Source: Eoetvoesia sp035555955 (GTDB lineage: Bacteria > Pseudomonadota > Gammaproteobacteria > Burkholderiales > Burkholderiaceae_B). From it: a stretch of DNA of 64,000 nt. This document shows, one piece after another, positions 40,120 to 49,153 of the stretch (its first letter is position 1; each line of letters starts with the position of its first letter). Location of the stretch: contig NZ_DATMGA010000012.1 of NCBI RefSeq assembly GCF_035555955.1, positions 18,011-82,010 of the forward strand, written 5' to 3'. The translations under genes and the position numbers were made by a program. The notes under the pieces were generated by a model, which was not told where the DNA came from, did no database searches, and worked only from the letters and a program-made list of their open reading frames with translations.

Positions 40120-40132
40120 ACAAATCGTTTGT
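40120..40132. promoter_or_regulatory. Small palindrome in the cassette 2 control region
   Basis: ACAAA TCG TTTGT, close to the lysR start, within the 238-bp divergent region. The region is AT-rich and also contains two CATATG elements, but it shows no gene and no clear promoter by eye. This is a weak LysR-site candidate. Confidence 0.25.
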
Positions 40133-40323
40133 CGCATGAGCATATGCGCCATTACCATTTAATTCATAAGAACTTTCATGCGGGTACCGTGTGAATATAT
40201 ATCAAAAATATCAACAACCGGAGTTTACGGCCTACTTGCCGGCATAGCGTCGCCAATCGACGAATCCTGAACACGGTGGAACAAGCCACGCTCGGCCACC
40301 CTTACGACCACGGAGACAAAACA

Positions 40324-41520
40324 ATGCAAAACCCCTTCCAGCCCTACCTCAAGCCTATGGCCGCCGCGGCTTTCGCCGCCTGCTTCTGCGCTTCGGCGGC
40401 CCATGCCGCGACAGAGCCGGTGCCGCTGAAGATCGGCGTAATCCTTCCGTTCAGCGGCGAGTTCTCGTCCTTCGGCAAGCAGATCAGCAACGGCATCAAG
40501 GTTTTCCTGAAAGAACACGGCGATGTGGTGGCCGGCCGGAAAATAGAAATGATCTACAAGGACGACACCGGCATCGCGCCCGAGGTCGACCGGCGCGAAG
40601 CCCAACACCTGCTGGTGGCCGACAAGGCCGAGATCCTGGCGGGCTTCGGCCTGACGCCTTCGGCGCTGGCGGCGGCGCCGGTCGCCACCCAGGCCAAGCG
40701 CCCGATGATCGTCATGAATGCATCGAGCGCCGTCGTTCCGTCGCGCTCGCCGTACATCGTGCGCGTATCGTCGTCGCTGCCCCAGACCGCCATTCCCCTG
40801 GCGCAATGGGCCGCCAGGCACGGCATCAACAAGGTATACACGCTGGTGGCCGACTACGCGCCCGGCATCGACACCGAAAAAGCCTTCAGCAAGGCCTTCA
40901 AGGACGAGGGCAAGACCATCGTCGGCAGCGTGCGGGTTCCGGTAAGCAATACCGATTTCGCCAGCTACGTGCAAAAGGTCAAGGACGAAAAACCCGATGC
41001 CGTGTTCGTCTTCCTGCCGCCCGGCCCCGCCACCGTGGCGTTCGTCAAGCAATACCGCGAACGCGGCCTGCGCAAGGCCGGCATACGCCTTATCGGCACT
41101 CACGACCTGACCGATGAAACCCTCATCGACTCGCTGGGCGACGGCGTCATCGGCACCATTACATCGGGCTATTACTCGCCCACGCACGACTCCGGCCTGA
41201 ACCGCAAATTCGTCAAGGAATACGCGCAAATGTTCGGCCCCGACGACCGCCCCAACTTTCTTTCGGTGGACGGCTACGACGGCATGGCGGCCATTTACGC
41301 GGCGCTCGAAAAAACCGGCGGGAAAACCGAGGACGGCGCCAAGCTGATCGACGCGCTCAAGGGCCTCAGCTTTGAAAGCCCGCGCGGCCCGATCAGCATC
41401 GACCCGCAAACGCGGGACATCACCCAGAACGTTTATCTGCGCGAGGTCAAGCGCGACGGCAAGCATTTGGTCAATGTCGAGTTCGACAAGATCGCCAACG
41501 TCAAAGCAGCCAAACCCTGA
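40324..41520 (+). CDS. Liv-type ABC substrate-binding protein opening cassette 2
   Basis: A 398-residue periplasmic binding protein of the LivJ/LivK class. The signal peptide (MAAAAFAACFCASAAHAA, cleavage near residue 29) is followed by LKIGVILPFSGEFSSFGKQISNGIKVF, the family's first ligand-binding strand. Later segments include LVADKAEILAGFGLTPSALAAAPVAT and YDGMAAIYAALEKTGGK. ATG 40324 has GGAG upstream; the open frame begins 48 nt earlier. There is no permease or ATPase gene nearby. It must work with LivHMGF elsewhere, for example the set at 8974-12204, or act as an extracytoplasmic sensor. It is first in the operon, 12 nt before the cupin gene. Confidence 0.92.
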   Translation: MQNPFQPYLKPMAAAAFAACFCASAAHAATEPVPLKIGVILPFSGEFSSFGKQISNGIKVFLKEHGDVVAGRKIEMIYKDDTGIAPEVDRREAQHLLVADKAEILAGFGLTPSALAAAPVATQAKRPMIVMNASSAVVPSRSPYIVRVSSSLPQTAIPLAQWAARHGINKVYTLVADYAPGIDTEKAFSKAFKDEGKTIVGSVRVPVSNTDFASYVQKVKDEKPDAVFVFLPPGPATVAFVKQYRERGLRKAGIRLIGTHDLTDETLIDSLGDGVIGTITSGYYSPTHDSGLNRKFVKEYAQMFGPDDRPNFLSVDGYDGMAAIYAALEKTGGKTEDGAKLIDALKGLSFESPRGPISIDPQTRDITQNVYLREVKRDGKHLVNVEFDKIANVKAAKP

Positions 41521-41532
41521 AAGGACATCATC

Positions 41533-41919
41533 ATGGCAGTCAACAAGCAGCACAAGGAATTTCACACCATCGACATGGAGTCCGGCTGGGAACAGCCGCC
41601 AGGCTATCCGCCCGGCCTGAACGTCCAGCAGAAGGTTCTGGCGGGCGGCCTGGATGAGAAGGCCAAGCGCGGCTCGCAGACCCGCCTGCTGCGCTTCGGG
41701 CCCGGCGTCTTCACCACCAAGCCCTTCGTGCACGACTATTGGGAAGAGGTGTTTCTGGTCTCGGGCGACCTGAGCGTCGGCAACGACGAAAACGGCCAAG
41801 GCGGCCAGGCGTTCCCGCCCAACACCTATGCCTGCCGCCCGCCCGGGGCCTACCACGGCCCTTTCAAGTCCGACGGCGGCTGCGTGCTGCTCGAGATCCA
41901 CTACTACGACCCGGCCTAG
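41533..41919 (+). CDS. Small cupin-domain protein (cassette 2)
   Basis: A 128-residue cupin, clearly paralogous to the one at 6304-6693: the same N-terminus (MAVNKQHKEFHTIDMESGWE), the same HDYWEEVF block, RPPGAYHGPF and the identical C-terminus EIHYYDPA. Candidate metal ligands are His67, Glu71/72 and His108. The first histidine of the cassette 1 copy is Thr62 here, so the metal site may differ or the copy may bind metal with fewer ligands. It lies 12 nt after the binding-protein gene and 61 nt before the FAD monooxygenase. The reaction is unknown. Confidence 0.85.
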   Translation: MAVNKQHKEFHTIDMESGWEQPPGYPPGLNVQQKVLAGGLDEKAKRGSQTRLLRFGPGVFTTKPFVHDYWEEVFLVSGDLSVGNDENGQGGQAFPPNTYACRPPGAYHGPFKSDGGCVLLEIHYYDPA

Positions 41920-41980
41920 GTCCTGGGGCGCCTTGCTGCGCGGGCGCGCCACCCCATACGTTCCAAGGAATTCATTCATC

Positions 41981-43192
41981 ATGAGCAAAGAAGTACCAGT
42001 CATCATCGCGGGCGCCGGCCCGGTCGGCATGGTCGCGGCGGCGGATCTCGTGCGCCGCGGCATCCCGGTCACGGTATGCGAGAAAATGAACAGCCTGAGC
42101 CTGGAGTCCCGGGCGTCGACCTTCCATCCGCCCACCCTGGACATGCTCGACGACCTGGGCTTTGCCGAACCACTGATGGCGCAGGGCCTGGTCGCGCCGA
42201 CGGTGCAATACAGCTCGACCGCCGACGGCGAGCTCGGCACCTTCAATTTTTCAGCCATCTCGGACCTCACCCGCCACCCCTATCGGGTGCAGAGCGAACA
42301 GTTCAAGCTGACGCGCATCATCCTGGATCGCCTCAAGGACAACCCCTTGTTCACCATCAGGTTCGGCGCGCCCATCGTATCCATTAGCCAGGATACGGAA
42401 GGCGTCGACATCGGCCTGCAGGCCGACGGCGGCACGCAGCGCCACCGCTGCCGGTGGCTGATCGGCGCGGACGGCGCCAACAGCATCGTCCGGCGGGCCC
42501 AGGACATCGAGTTCGACGGCTTTACCTGGCCGGAACGATTCCTGGTCATCACGACCTCCTTCGACTTCGCCTCGGCTCGGCCAGGCGTGTCGTCCGTAAG
42601 CTATGTGGCCGACCCCGTGCGCTGGCACTTCCTGCTGCGCATCGTCGGCGCATGGCGGGTGATGATGCCCGTGGCCACCGAAAAGTCGGACGAGGAAGCC
42701 ACGAGCGACGCCTACATCCAGGAATCGATGCGGCGCGTCCTGCCGCCCGGCGCCGACTTCGACGTCCAGCACGTAACGCTTTACCGGGTGCACCAGCGCG
42801 TTGCCAAATCGTTCCGCCTTGGGCGCACCTTCCTGGCCGGCGACGCCGCGCACATCAACAACCCCCTGGGCGGCATGGGCATGAACGGCGGCATCCACGA
42901 TGCCCTGAACCTGTCGAAGCGGCTCGGCCGCGTCATCCTGGGCGAAGCCGGCGAGGCCGCGCTCGACTCCTACGACCTGCAACGCCGCACGGTGACGCTG
43001 GAGGCTATCCAGGGCGACACCATCCGCAACAAGCGCAACCTGGAAGCCCGCGACGAGAACGACCGCAGGCAGTTCCGCGACCAGATCCGCGAAGCCGCCG
43101 CCGACCCCGAAAAGGGGCGTGCGCTGCTGCGGCGCATTGCCATGTTCGACAGCCTGGAACGGGCGGCTTCCCTGGAGCCGGAAAAGGTCTGA
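41981..43192 (+). CDS. FAD-dependent aromatic monooxygenase (PHBH-like, cassette 2)
   Basis: A 403-residue single-component flavin hydroxylase. Conserved motifs are the FAD-binding GAGPVG (residues 11-16), the DG motif GADGANSIVRR and the GD motif FLAGDAAHINNPLGGMGMNGGIHDA. These place it with p-hydroxybenzoate hydroxylase-type enzymes, which use NAD(P)H and O2 to hydroxylate an aromatic ring. The frame is open from 41828, but ATG 41981 (MSKEVPVIIAG) gives the proper N-terminal beta strand. It occupies the hydroxylase place that the HpaB-type pair fills in cassette 1. The substrate is unknown. Confidence 0.9.
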   Translation: MSKEVPVIIAGAGPVGMVAAADLVRRGIPVTVCEKMNSLSLESRASTFHPPTLDMLDDLGFAEPLMAQGLVAPTVQYSSTADGELGTFNFSAISDLTRHPYRVQSEQFKLTRIILDRLKDNPLFTIRFGAPIVSISQDTEGVDIGLQADGGTQRHRCRWLIGADGANSIVRRAQDIEFDGFTWPERFLVITTSFDFASARPGVSSVSYVADPVRWHFLLRIVGAWRVMMPVATEKSDEEATSDAYIQESMRRVLPPGADFDVQHVTLYRVHQRVAKSFRLGRTFLAGDAAHINNPLGGMGMNGGIHDALNLSKRLGRVILGEAGEAALDSYDLQRRTVTLEAIQGDTIRNKRNLEARDENDRRQFRDQIREAAADPEKGRALLRRIAMFDSLERAASLEPEKV

Positions 43193-43277
43193 CGCAAAGG
43201 CCGGCGGCTCGTCCGGCCGGGGCAAGGCAGGCTGTGGGCGGCACGATGCCGCCCTCTTCAACATCGGAACAGTGAAA

Positions 43278-43958
43278 ATGATTCTAAAGCTGAACATCGA
43301 AAGCCGCCGCGGCGCGGCGCCGCAGGATTTTGCCGTCGACGACCTGGTCATCGCCGGCTGGGCAGGCCGCGACAAGGCCGCCGTGGAAGAGCATATCGTC
43401 GAGCTGGAGGCCCTGGGCATCGCCCGGCCCGCCAGCACGCCCTTGTTCTACCGGGTGGCCGCTTCCCGGCTCACGACCCACGGCAACATCCAGTGCTGGG
43501 GCGCGGCATCCAGCGGTGAGGCGGAAACCGTGCTGTTCGCAGGCGCCGACGGCCGGCTGCACGTGGGGCTGGGCTCCGATCACACCGACCGCAAGGTAGA
43601 GGCCTACGATGTGTCCGTCTCCAAGCAGATGTGCGACAAGCCCGTCGCCGGCACCGTCTGGCCTTTCGACGACGTGGCGGATCACTGGGACAGCCTGATC
43701 CTGCGGAGCTTCATCCAGGAAAACGGCCGGCGCGTCCTGTACCAGGAAGGCAAGGTGGACGCGCTGCTTGCGGCCACGGAACTGATCCACGGCTACACGG
43801 GCTCGGACGCGCTGGCGCCGCACACCGCCATGTTCGGGGGAACCCTGACCGCCATCGGCGCCATCCGCCCCTCGGCCAGGTTCGAGGCCGAGCTGGAAGA
43901 CCCTGTACTCGCGCGCGTCATCCGTCTGGGCTATAACATAGTCCCGCTGCCTGTTTGA
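43278..43958 (+). CDS. DUF2848 family protein (cassette 2)
   Basis: A 226-residue DUF2848 protein, paralogue of 5574-6290. It shares VIAGWAGRDKAAVEEHI, ASSGEAETVLF, GSDHTDRKVEAY (99-110) and VSVSKQMCDKP, followed by the DDVADHWDSLILRS segment. I start at ATG 43278 (MILKLNIESRRG), 85 nt after the monooxygenase stop; the longer open frame overlaps that gene. A fumarylacetoacetate-hydrolase-like fold is plausible, but no reaction is established for the family. It is followed by the amidase at 97 nt. The order DUF2848-amidase is the same as in cassette 1. Confidence 0.82.
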   Translation: MILKLNIESRRGAAPQDFAVDDLVIAGWAGRDKAAVEEHIVELEALGIARPASTPLFYRVAASRLTTHGNIQCWGAASSGEAETVLFAGADGRLHVGLGSDHTDRKVEAYDVSVSKQMCDKPVAGTVWPFDDVADHWDSLILRSFIQENGRRVLYQEGKVDALLAATELIHGYTGSDALAPHTAMFGGTLTAIGAIRPSARFEAELEDPVLARVIRLGYNIVPLPV

Positions 43959-44055
43959 CGGCAGGTCAACGACGAACCAGCGCAAGTACGCACCGGATCC
44001 GCATACCGCGACGCGGGGCCCGGCCTGTCAACGCCCAATAAGGAATCACGAAGCC

Positions 44056-45414
44056 ATGACACACTTCGAACCCACGCTGGCCAGCCTGGCGGGTGATCTT
44101 GCGGCCGGCCGCAGCAGCAGCCGCGCCCTGACCGAAGCCTGCCTGGCCCGGATTCACGACGACAAGGGAAACGGCGGAAACGCCTTCACCCTGGTCGATG
44201 CGCAAAACGCCCTGGCTGCCGCAAGCGCCATGGACGCGCTGCGGCAAGCCGGCGCGGCGCCCTCGCCGTATGCCGGCATCCCCGTTTCCATCAAGGATTT
44301 GTTCGATATCGCCGGGCAAGTCACCACGGCGGGATCGACCATTCTGGCGAACAACAAACCGGCAGCCACGGACGCTCCCGCCGTGGCGCGGCTGCGCCGG
44401 GCCGGCTTCGTCGTCGTCGGCCGAACCAATATGACCGAGTTCGCCTACTCCGGCCTGGGCATCAACCCGCACTACGGCACGCCGCTCAACCCCTGGGACG
44501 CACAGGCGGCCCGGGTGCCGGGCGGCTCGTCCTCGGGCGCCGGCATCTCGGTGGCGCGCAGCATGGCCTATGGCGCCCTGGGAACCGACACGGGAGGCTC
44601 CTGCCGGATTCCCGCGGCCTTCCTGGGGCTGGCGGGGTTCAAGCCCACCGCCAGCCGCGTTCCGCGCAGTGGCGCAATACCGCTGTCCACCACCCTGGAC
44701 TCCGTGGGTCCGATTGCCCGCAGCGCCCATTGCTGCGCCATCATGGATGCCATTCTGGCCGGCGAGCCGCCCGAAACGCCCGCCATTCCGCCAGTGAAGG
44801 GGCTGCGATTCGTCGTGCCCACCACGGTGGCCCTGGATGCGCTGGACCCGCAGGTGGCCCGGGCTTTCGAGCAAAGCCTGGGCCGGCTTGCAGCGCAAGG
44901 CGCGCATATCCAGGAACTGCCCTTCCCCGAATTCGGCGACATTGCCTCCATGAACGCAAAAGGCGGCTTTTCCGCCGCCGAAAGCTATGCCTGGCACCGG
45001 CATCATCTTGAGGCACAAGGCGCCAGCTACGACCCGCGCGTTCGAATCCGCATCGAACGGGGCGCCTTGCAAACGGCAGCCGATTATCTGGACACCCTGG
45101 CCGCGCGGGCGGCGCTCGTCGAAACCTCGCGGGCGCGCATCGCCCTCTACGACGCCATGCTGATGCCCGCCGTCGCCATCATTCCCCCGCGCATTGCGGA
45201 TCTGGCCAACGACAGCGACTACAGCCGCATCAATATGCTGGCGCTGCGCAACGCCAGCATCGTCAACATGATCGACGGCTGTGCATTGTCGGTGCCCATG
45301 CATGAACCGGATGCCGCCCCGGCCGGAATGATGGTCTGCGGCGCGGCGGGACAAGACCGGCGCATCCTGGCAATCGGCGCGGCTGTCGAAAGCGCGCTCC
45401 GCGTCCATGCCTGA
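44056..45414 (+). CDS. Amidase signature family hydrolase (cassette 2)
   Basis: A 452-residue amidase with the full catalytic triad: Lys80 (PVSIKDLFDI), cis-Ser158 (VPGGSSSGAG) and Ser182 (TDTGGSCRIPAA). It shares NMTEFAYSGLGINPHYGTPLNP and other blocks with the cassette 1 amidase (NMTEFAFSGVGINPHYGTPRNP), so the two are close paralogues. It is last in the cassette 2 operon. A weak hairpin follows the stop. The substrate is unknown; presumably an amide or lactam formed after the hydroxylase and DUF2848 steps, or the entry substrate itself. Confidence 0.88.
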   Translation: MTHFEPTLASLAGDLAAGRSSSRALTEACLARIHDDKGNGGNAFTLVDAQNALAAASAMDALRQAGAAPSPYAGIPVSIKDLFDIAGQVTTAGSTILANNKPAATDAPAVARLRRAGFVVVGRTNMTEFAYSGLGINPHYGTPLNPWDAQAARVPGGSSSGAGISVARSMAYGALGTDTGGSCRIPAAFLGLAGFKPTASRVPRSGAIPLSTTLDSVGPIARSAHCCAIMDAILAGEPPETPAIPPVKGLRFVVPTTVALDALDPQVARAFEQSLGRLAAQGAHIQELPFPEFGDIASMNAKGGFSAAESYAWHRHHLEAQGASYDPRVRIRIERGALQTAADYLDTLAARAALVETSRARIALYDAMLMPAVAIIPPRIADLANDSDYSRINMLALRNASIVNMIDGCALSVPMHEPDAAPAGMMVCGAAGQDRRILAIGAAVESALRVHA

Positions 45415-45418
45415 CCGG

Positions 45419-45435
45419 ACCGCCCTGGCGGTTTT
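45419..45435 (+). terminator. Weak hairpin-plus-T terminator after cassette 2
   Basis: ACCGC CCTG GCGGT followed by TTT, starting 4 nt after the amidase stop codon ends. The stem is only 5-6 bp, so termination may be partial. The remaining gap to the AsmA gene (170 bp) shows GC-rich repeats but no gene. Confidence 0.35.
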
Positions 45436-45584
45436 GCACGACCGGCGGGCCCGGCCGACCGGTAAAGTTTGCTTACCGTAGCCGCTGCGGCCGCCTTGCG
45501 GGCGCCGCGCCAAACTTGTAGGCTTTAGACAAGCAGGCATGCTGTTCGGCCAGGCATGCACCGCCGCTACAAGGGAAAGCCAAT

Positions 45585-47573
45585 ATGCCACGCTACGCAA
45601 AAGCCATAGTCGGAATCGTCCTGGGATTGATCCTGATAGTGGCCGCATGCGTAGCGGCGCTGGCGCTCATGGACTGGAACATGGCCAGGCCCTGGCTGGG
45701 CCGCCAGATCAGCGAACTCACCCACAGGCCGGTTTCCCTCGACGGCGATCTTTCCGTGCAATGGCTGTCCCCGCAAGCCGAACCCGTCGGCAAAGCGGGG
45801 TGGCTGCCCTGGCCGCAAATCACGGCCCGCGACATACACATCGGCAATCCCGCGTGGAGCACCTCGTCCCCGGACATGGGCAAGGTGGGGAAACTGGCGG
45901 TTACGCTGAACCTTGCCGCGCTGCTCACCCGCACCGTGCAAATACCCAGCCTGGAACTGCAAGACGCCGACATCGTGCTGGAACGCGAAGAAAGCGGCGC
46001 CAACAATTGGTCGCTCACCGAAAAACCAGCCGAAAACAGCCCTCCCCCGGCCTGGAACCTCGACCTGCAGCGCCTTGTCCTGCACAACGTGGACATCCGG
46101 TTCAAGAATCCAGGTGCGAAGCTGGACGCCAAAGTCAACCTGAACACGCTGGACGAAACCACGGAGCAGGGCTACGGCATCGGCTGGAAAGCTTCGGGCA
46201 TCTACAACAAGGCCGAGATCAGCGGCCGGGGCCAGGCCGGCAGCATTTTGTCCTTGCAGGAAAACGGCCAGGGCAGGCCTTATCCCATCCAGGCCACCGT
46301 AAAGGTGGGCGCGACCACCATCGACATCGAAGGTTCGATCACACGCCCCACCAATCTGGCGGCCCTCGACCTCACCCTGAAGCTCAAGGGCGCCTCGATG
46401 GCCGACCTCAACCCCCTGTCCGGCCTGGCCTTGCCGGACACGCCCGCCTATGCCACGCAAGGCCGGCTGACCGGCCTGCTCGACCGCGGGCAATCACAAT
46501 GGCATTACGAGAACTTCAAGGGCCGGGTGGGCGCCAGCGACCTGGAGGGCAGCGTGGAATACCTGATGCGCAAGCCGCGCCCCCTGCTCAAGGGAACGCT
46601 GCACTCCAAGCTGCTGCGCCTGAAAGACCTCGGACCGCTTATCGGCCTGGGCAAGAGCAACGACAAGCAGCCCCCTGACAAGGCCCTGCCCGCCAGTCCC
46701 ATCAACACGGCAAGCTGGGACAGAATGGACGCGGACATCCGGTTTTCCGGCGACAAAATCGTGCAAAGCGAGCAACTGCCGCTGGAGAACGTCAAGGCCG
46801 ACGTCAAGCTGGACGACAAGGTCCTGACGCTTACGCCGCTGGACTTCGGCGTGGCGGGCGGCACGCTGGCTTCCACCATCATGCTGGACGGAAAGGGCAG
46901 CGACATCCAGGCCAAGTTGAACGTTTCCGCCCGCCATCTGAAGCTGCGCAAGCTGCTGCCGGGGGCCGAAAGCATGCAAGCCAGCCTGGGGGAACTGCAC
47001 GGCGACGCGACGCTGAGCGGCCACGGCAAATCGTTCGCGCAATTGCTGGGCACTTCGAGCGGCCAACTTAGCGCCGTCATCGGCAAAGGCACCATCAGCC
47101 ACCTGCTGATGGAAACAGCCGGCCTGAACCTGGCCAACATCGTGCTGGTCAAGCTGTTCGGCGATGAGCAGGTCAAGCTCAACTGCATGGTCAGCGACTT
47201 CGGCGTCAAGAACGGCCTCATGCAGACGCGCGTGTTCAAGCTGGACACCGAAGACGCCACCGTCGACATCACGGGCACCATCAACCTGGCCTCGGAAAAG
47301 CTCGACCTGGACATCAAGCCCGAAAACAAGACGCTGCGCATATTCACGCTGCGCACGCCCTTGTACGTGCGGGGCACGTTCAAGAAGCCGGATGTGGGAG
47401 TCCATGCGGGCCCCATAGCCGCCAGAGCCGGCGCGGCGGTGGCGCTGGGAGTCGTGGCCGCGCCGCTGGCCGCGCTCGTGCCTTTGCTCAACCTGGGCAC
47501 GAACGAGGGCAACGGATGCGGCGAACTGCTGAAAAAAGGCAACGCAAAAACCAAGGGAGCGAGTATAAAATAA
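45585..47573 (+). CDS. AsmA family protein
   Basis: A 662-residue envelope protein of the AsmA family, with an N-terminal membrane anchor (AIVGIVLGLILIVAACVAALALMDW) and a long beta-rich periplasmic part. The AsmA N-terminal motif GRQISELTHRPVSLDGDLSVQWL and the C-terminal AsmA_2 block (GKGTISHLLMETAGLNLANIVLVKLFGD, then TISLDGTI-like strands and VRGTFKKPDVGVH) are clear. Such proteins bridge the envelope and move phospholipid or affect outer-membrane assembly. A Gly/Ala-rich stretch near residue 620 precedes a short basic end. The next small exported protein gene starts 35 nt later. Confidence 0.88.
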   Translation: MPRYAKAIVGIVLGLILIVAACVAALALMDWNMARPWLGRQISELTHRPVSLDGDLSVQWLSPQAEPVGKAGWLPWPQITARDIHIGNPAWSTSSPDMGKVGKLAVTLNLAALLTRTVQIPSLELQDADIVLEREESGANNWSLTEKPAENSPPPAWNLDLQRLVLHNVDIRFKNPGAKLDAKVNLNTLDETTEQGYGIGWKASGIYNKAEISGRGQAGSILSLQENGQGRPYPIQATVKVGATTIDIEGSITRPTNLAALDLTLKLKGASMADLNPLSGLALPDTPAYATQGRLTGLLDRGQSQWHYENFKGRVGASDLEGSVEYLMRKPRPLLKGTLHSKLLRLKDLGPLIGLGKSNDKQPPDKALPASPINTASWDRMDADIRFSGDKIVQSEQLPLENVKADVKLDDKVLTLTPLDFGVAGGTLASTIMLDGKGSDIQAKLNVSARHLKLRKLLPGAESMQASLGELHGDATLSGHGKSFAQLLGTSSGQLSAVIGKGTISHLLMETAGLNLANIVLVKLFGDEQVKLNCMVSDFGVKNGLMQTRVFKLDTEDATVDITGTINLASEKLDLDIKPENKTLRIFTLRTPLYVRGTFKKPDVGVHAGPIAARAGAAVALGVVAAPLAALVPLLNLGTNEGNGCGELLKKGNAKTKGASIK

Positions 47574-47608
47574 GAGCCTGATCAGCTCACTCAAGGAGAA
47601 TGGTCATC

Positions 47609-48073
47609 ATGTTCCCCGCAAACACCGAACATCGTTCTGCCACACCGAAGCTTGCGCAAAAAATCCGTAAATCGCTTGTTGGCGCCGCCCTTTGCGCGGG
47701 CGCGCTTCTCGGCGGCGGCGCCTTCGCCCAGTTGCCGCCGGCGCAGCACTCTGGAAGTATCGAATACGTGACCGGCGGCATCGGCATCGACGAATCCACC
47801 GCCTTCAAGCAAGCCATGCCCAGGTATCCCCTGGCATTGACGTTCGCCCAAAGGCTGGACGGCAAGGCGGCTTATGTTTCCGACGTCTCCGTCGTCATAC
47901 GCAACGCCAAGAACGACAACGTTCTGAACGCCGACGCAAACGGCCCTTATTTTCTGGTTCGGCTGCCGGCGGGCAAGTACCGGGTTTCCGCCACCTACCA
48001 AAACAAAACCCAGACCCGCAACGTCGACGTCCACGCAAAAGGCTCAGCCAGGGCGGTGTTCGAATGGCATTGA
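47609..48073 (+). CDS. Small exported protein with carboxypeptidase-regulatory-like fold
   Basis: A 154-residue exported protein. The signal segment SLVGAALCAGALLGGGAFAQ is cleaved near residue 40, and a single beta-sandwich-like domain follows, ending GPYFLVRLPAGKYRVSATYQNKTQTRNVDVHAKG. That end matches the carboxypeptidase regulatory-like (transthyretin-type) pattern, where LPAGxYxVxATxxG is the hallmark. I choose ATG 47609, because AGGAG is then 10 nt away; the ATG at 47600 touches the ribosome site. The function is unknown. It is probably co-transcribed with the AsmA gene (35 nt). Confidence 0.7.
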   Translation: MFPANTEHRSATPKLAQKIRKSLVGAALCAGALLGGGAFAQLPPAQHSGSIEYVTGGIGIDESTAFKQAMPRYPLALTFAQRLDGKAAYVSDVSVVIRNAKNDNVLNADANGPYFLVRLPAGKYRVSATYQNKTQTRNVDVHAKGSARAVFEWH

Positions 48074-48130
48074 CGCGCGGATCCGCCCACTGAGGCGCTG
48101 CGGATCCACCGCCTTTGCCGAAGCCGCCAT

Positions 48131-48895
48131 TCACGCGGGTTTGACGGCTTCCACCCATGCCGTATCGACGACGAACGAGTTGTCTGCCTGCACCTCGAAA
48201 TACTCCAGCACCTCTGCCGGCGCGGCCTGCAAAAGCGACACAATGGCGGCAACACGCTCGGCGGGCGTTTGCATTCTTTCGACCCAGTTCGCGAAATTGA
48301 GCGGCAGCTTCCATTGCCTGGATGCCAGGGCCTGGAAGCCTTCCCGCTTGAGCACCGCCTCCCAATCGGATACGGACCGATTGCGGACATGCGAGGTGTC
48401 GCGCAGCAGCTCGATGGACTGCATATACGTCGTCAACAAGGCGTTCTGCGGTGTCACGACATCGATGACCACCAGCTTTCCGCCAGGCTTCAGAACCCGC
48501 ATGATCTGCTCGGCCACGGTCTGGATACAGACCCAATGGTGGGCGCTGAAGCGGGTAAGAACGATGTCGAAGGAAGCCGGCTCGAACGGCAGGGCCTCGG
48601 CCACCCCGCATTCGGCGCGGATATTGTTCAGGCCGCGCTCGGCCGCCGTGCGCTGAACCAGCGCCACCATTTCACGCGAGAGGTCGTAAGGCACGACGCT
48701 ATCGACGAACGGCGCCACGGCGAAGCTGACATGCCCGGCGCCGCAGCCAAGATCCAGCACCCGGGCGCCGGGATGCGCCTGGGCCAAGGCGGCCAGATCC
48801 TGCAGATCCTGGCCCTGGGCATGCACGGCGCTGGTCAGGTAGGCGCCGGCCACCGGGTTGTATTGTTCTGAAACGACTTGTGTCTGGTTGCGCAT
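48131..48895 (-). CDS. Class I SAM-dependent methyltransferase
   Basis: A 254-residue methyltransferase of the UbiE/methyltransferase_11 kind. Motif I is VLDLGCGAGHVSFAVAPF (about residues 46-63), and the acidic end of beta 2 (VVPYDLS) and the motif EALPFEPASFDIVLTRFSAHHW follow. Then comes MRVLKPGGKLVVIDVV (motif post III). The C-terminal 80 residues have helical character (NWVERMQTPAERVAAIVSLLQ) as in UbiE-like enzymes acting on small aromatic acceptors. The acceptor is unknown. It is divergent from the DUF2501 gene across 258 bp, which contains a CTGTAC/GTACAG repeat (48945-48975) but no gene. Confidence 0.88.
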   Translation of the reverse strand: MRNQTQVVSEQYNPVAGAYLTSAVHAQGQDLQDLAALAQAHPGARVLDLGCGAGHVSFAVAPFVDSVVPYDLSREMVALVQRTAAERGLNNIRAECGVAEALPFEPASFDIVLTRFSAHHWVCIQTVAEQIMRVLKPGGKLVVIDVVTPQNALLTTYMQSIELLRDTSHVRNRSVSDWEAVLKREGFQALASRQWKLPLNFANWVERMQTPAERVAAIVSLLQAAPAEVLEYFEVQADNSFVVDTAWVEAVKPA

Positions 48896-49153
48896 GATCG
48901 CCTTCCTGTAATGAACGATTTTTTATTCTAGGCGTTTCTCATACCTGTACAAGACAATTGAAAATACTAGTACAGCAGATAACAGCCTCGGCATGGGCGG
49001 CATCGGCATCCTGTATCCTAATATCCGCTTGATCAACTCGCGAAGCAGGCAAGCACACTATGACTGCTGCAACAAACAGCCAATAACGCGCGCCCCGAAA
49101 AGGGCTTACAGTTGAAAGCCGCAGCATCGTTCCATCGGCCAAAGGAGTTCCAC

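Noticed and set aside
40225..42270. 681-codon minus-strand frame opposite the binding-protein, cupin and monooxygenase genes
   Set aside because: Antisense shadow of three well-supported genes; no family resemblance and no ribosome site.
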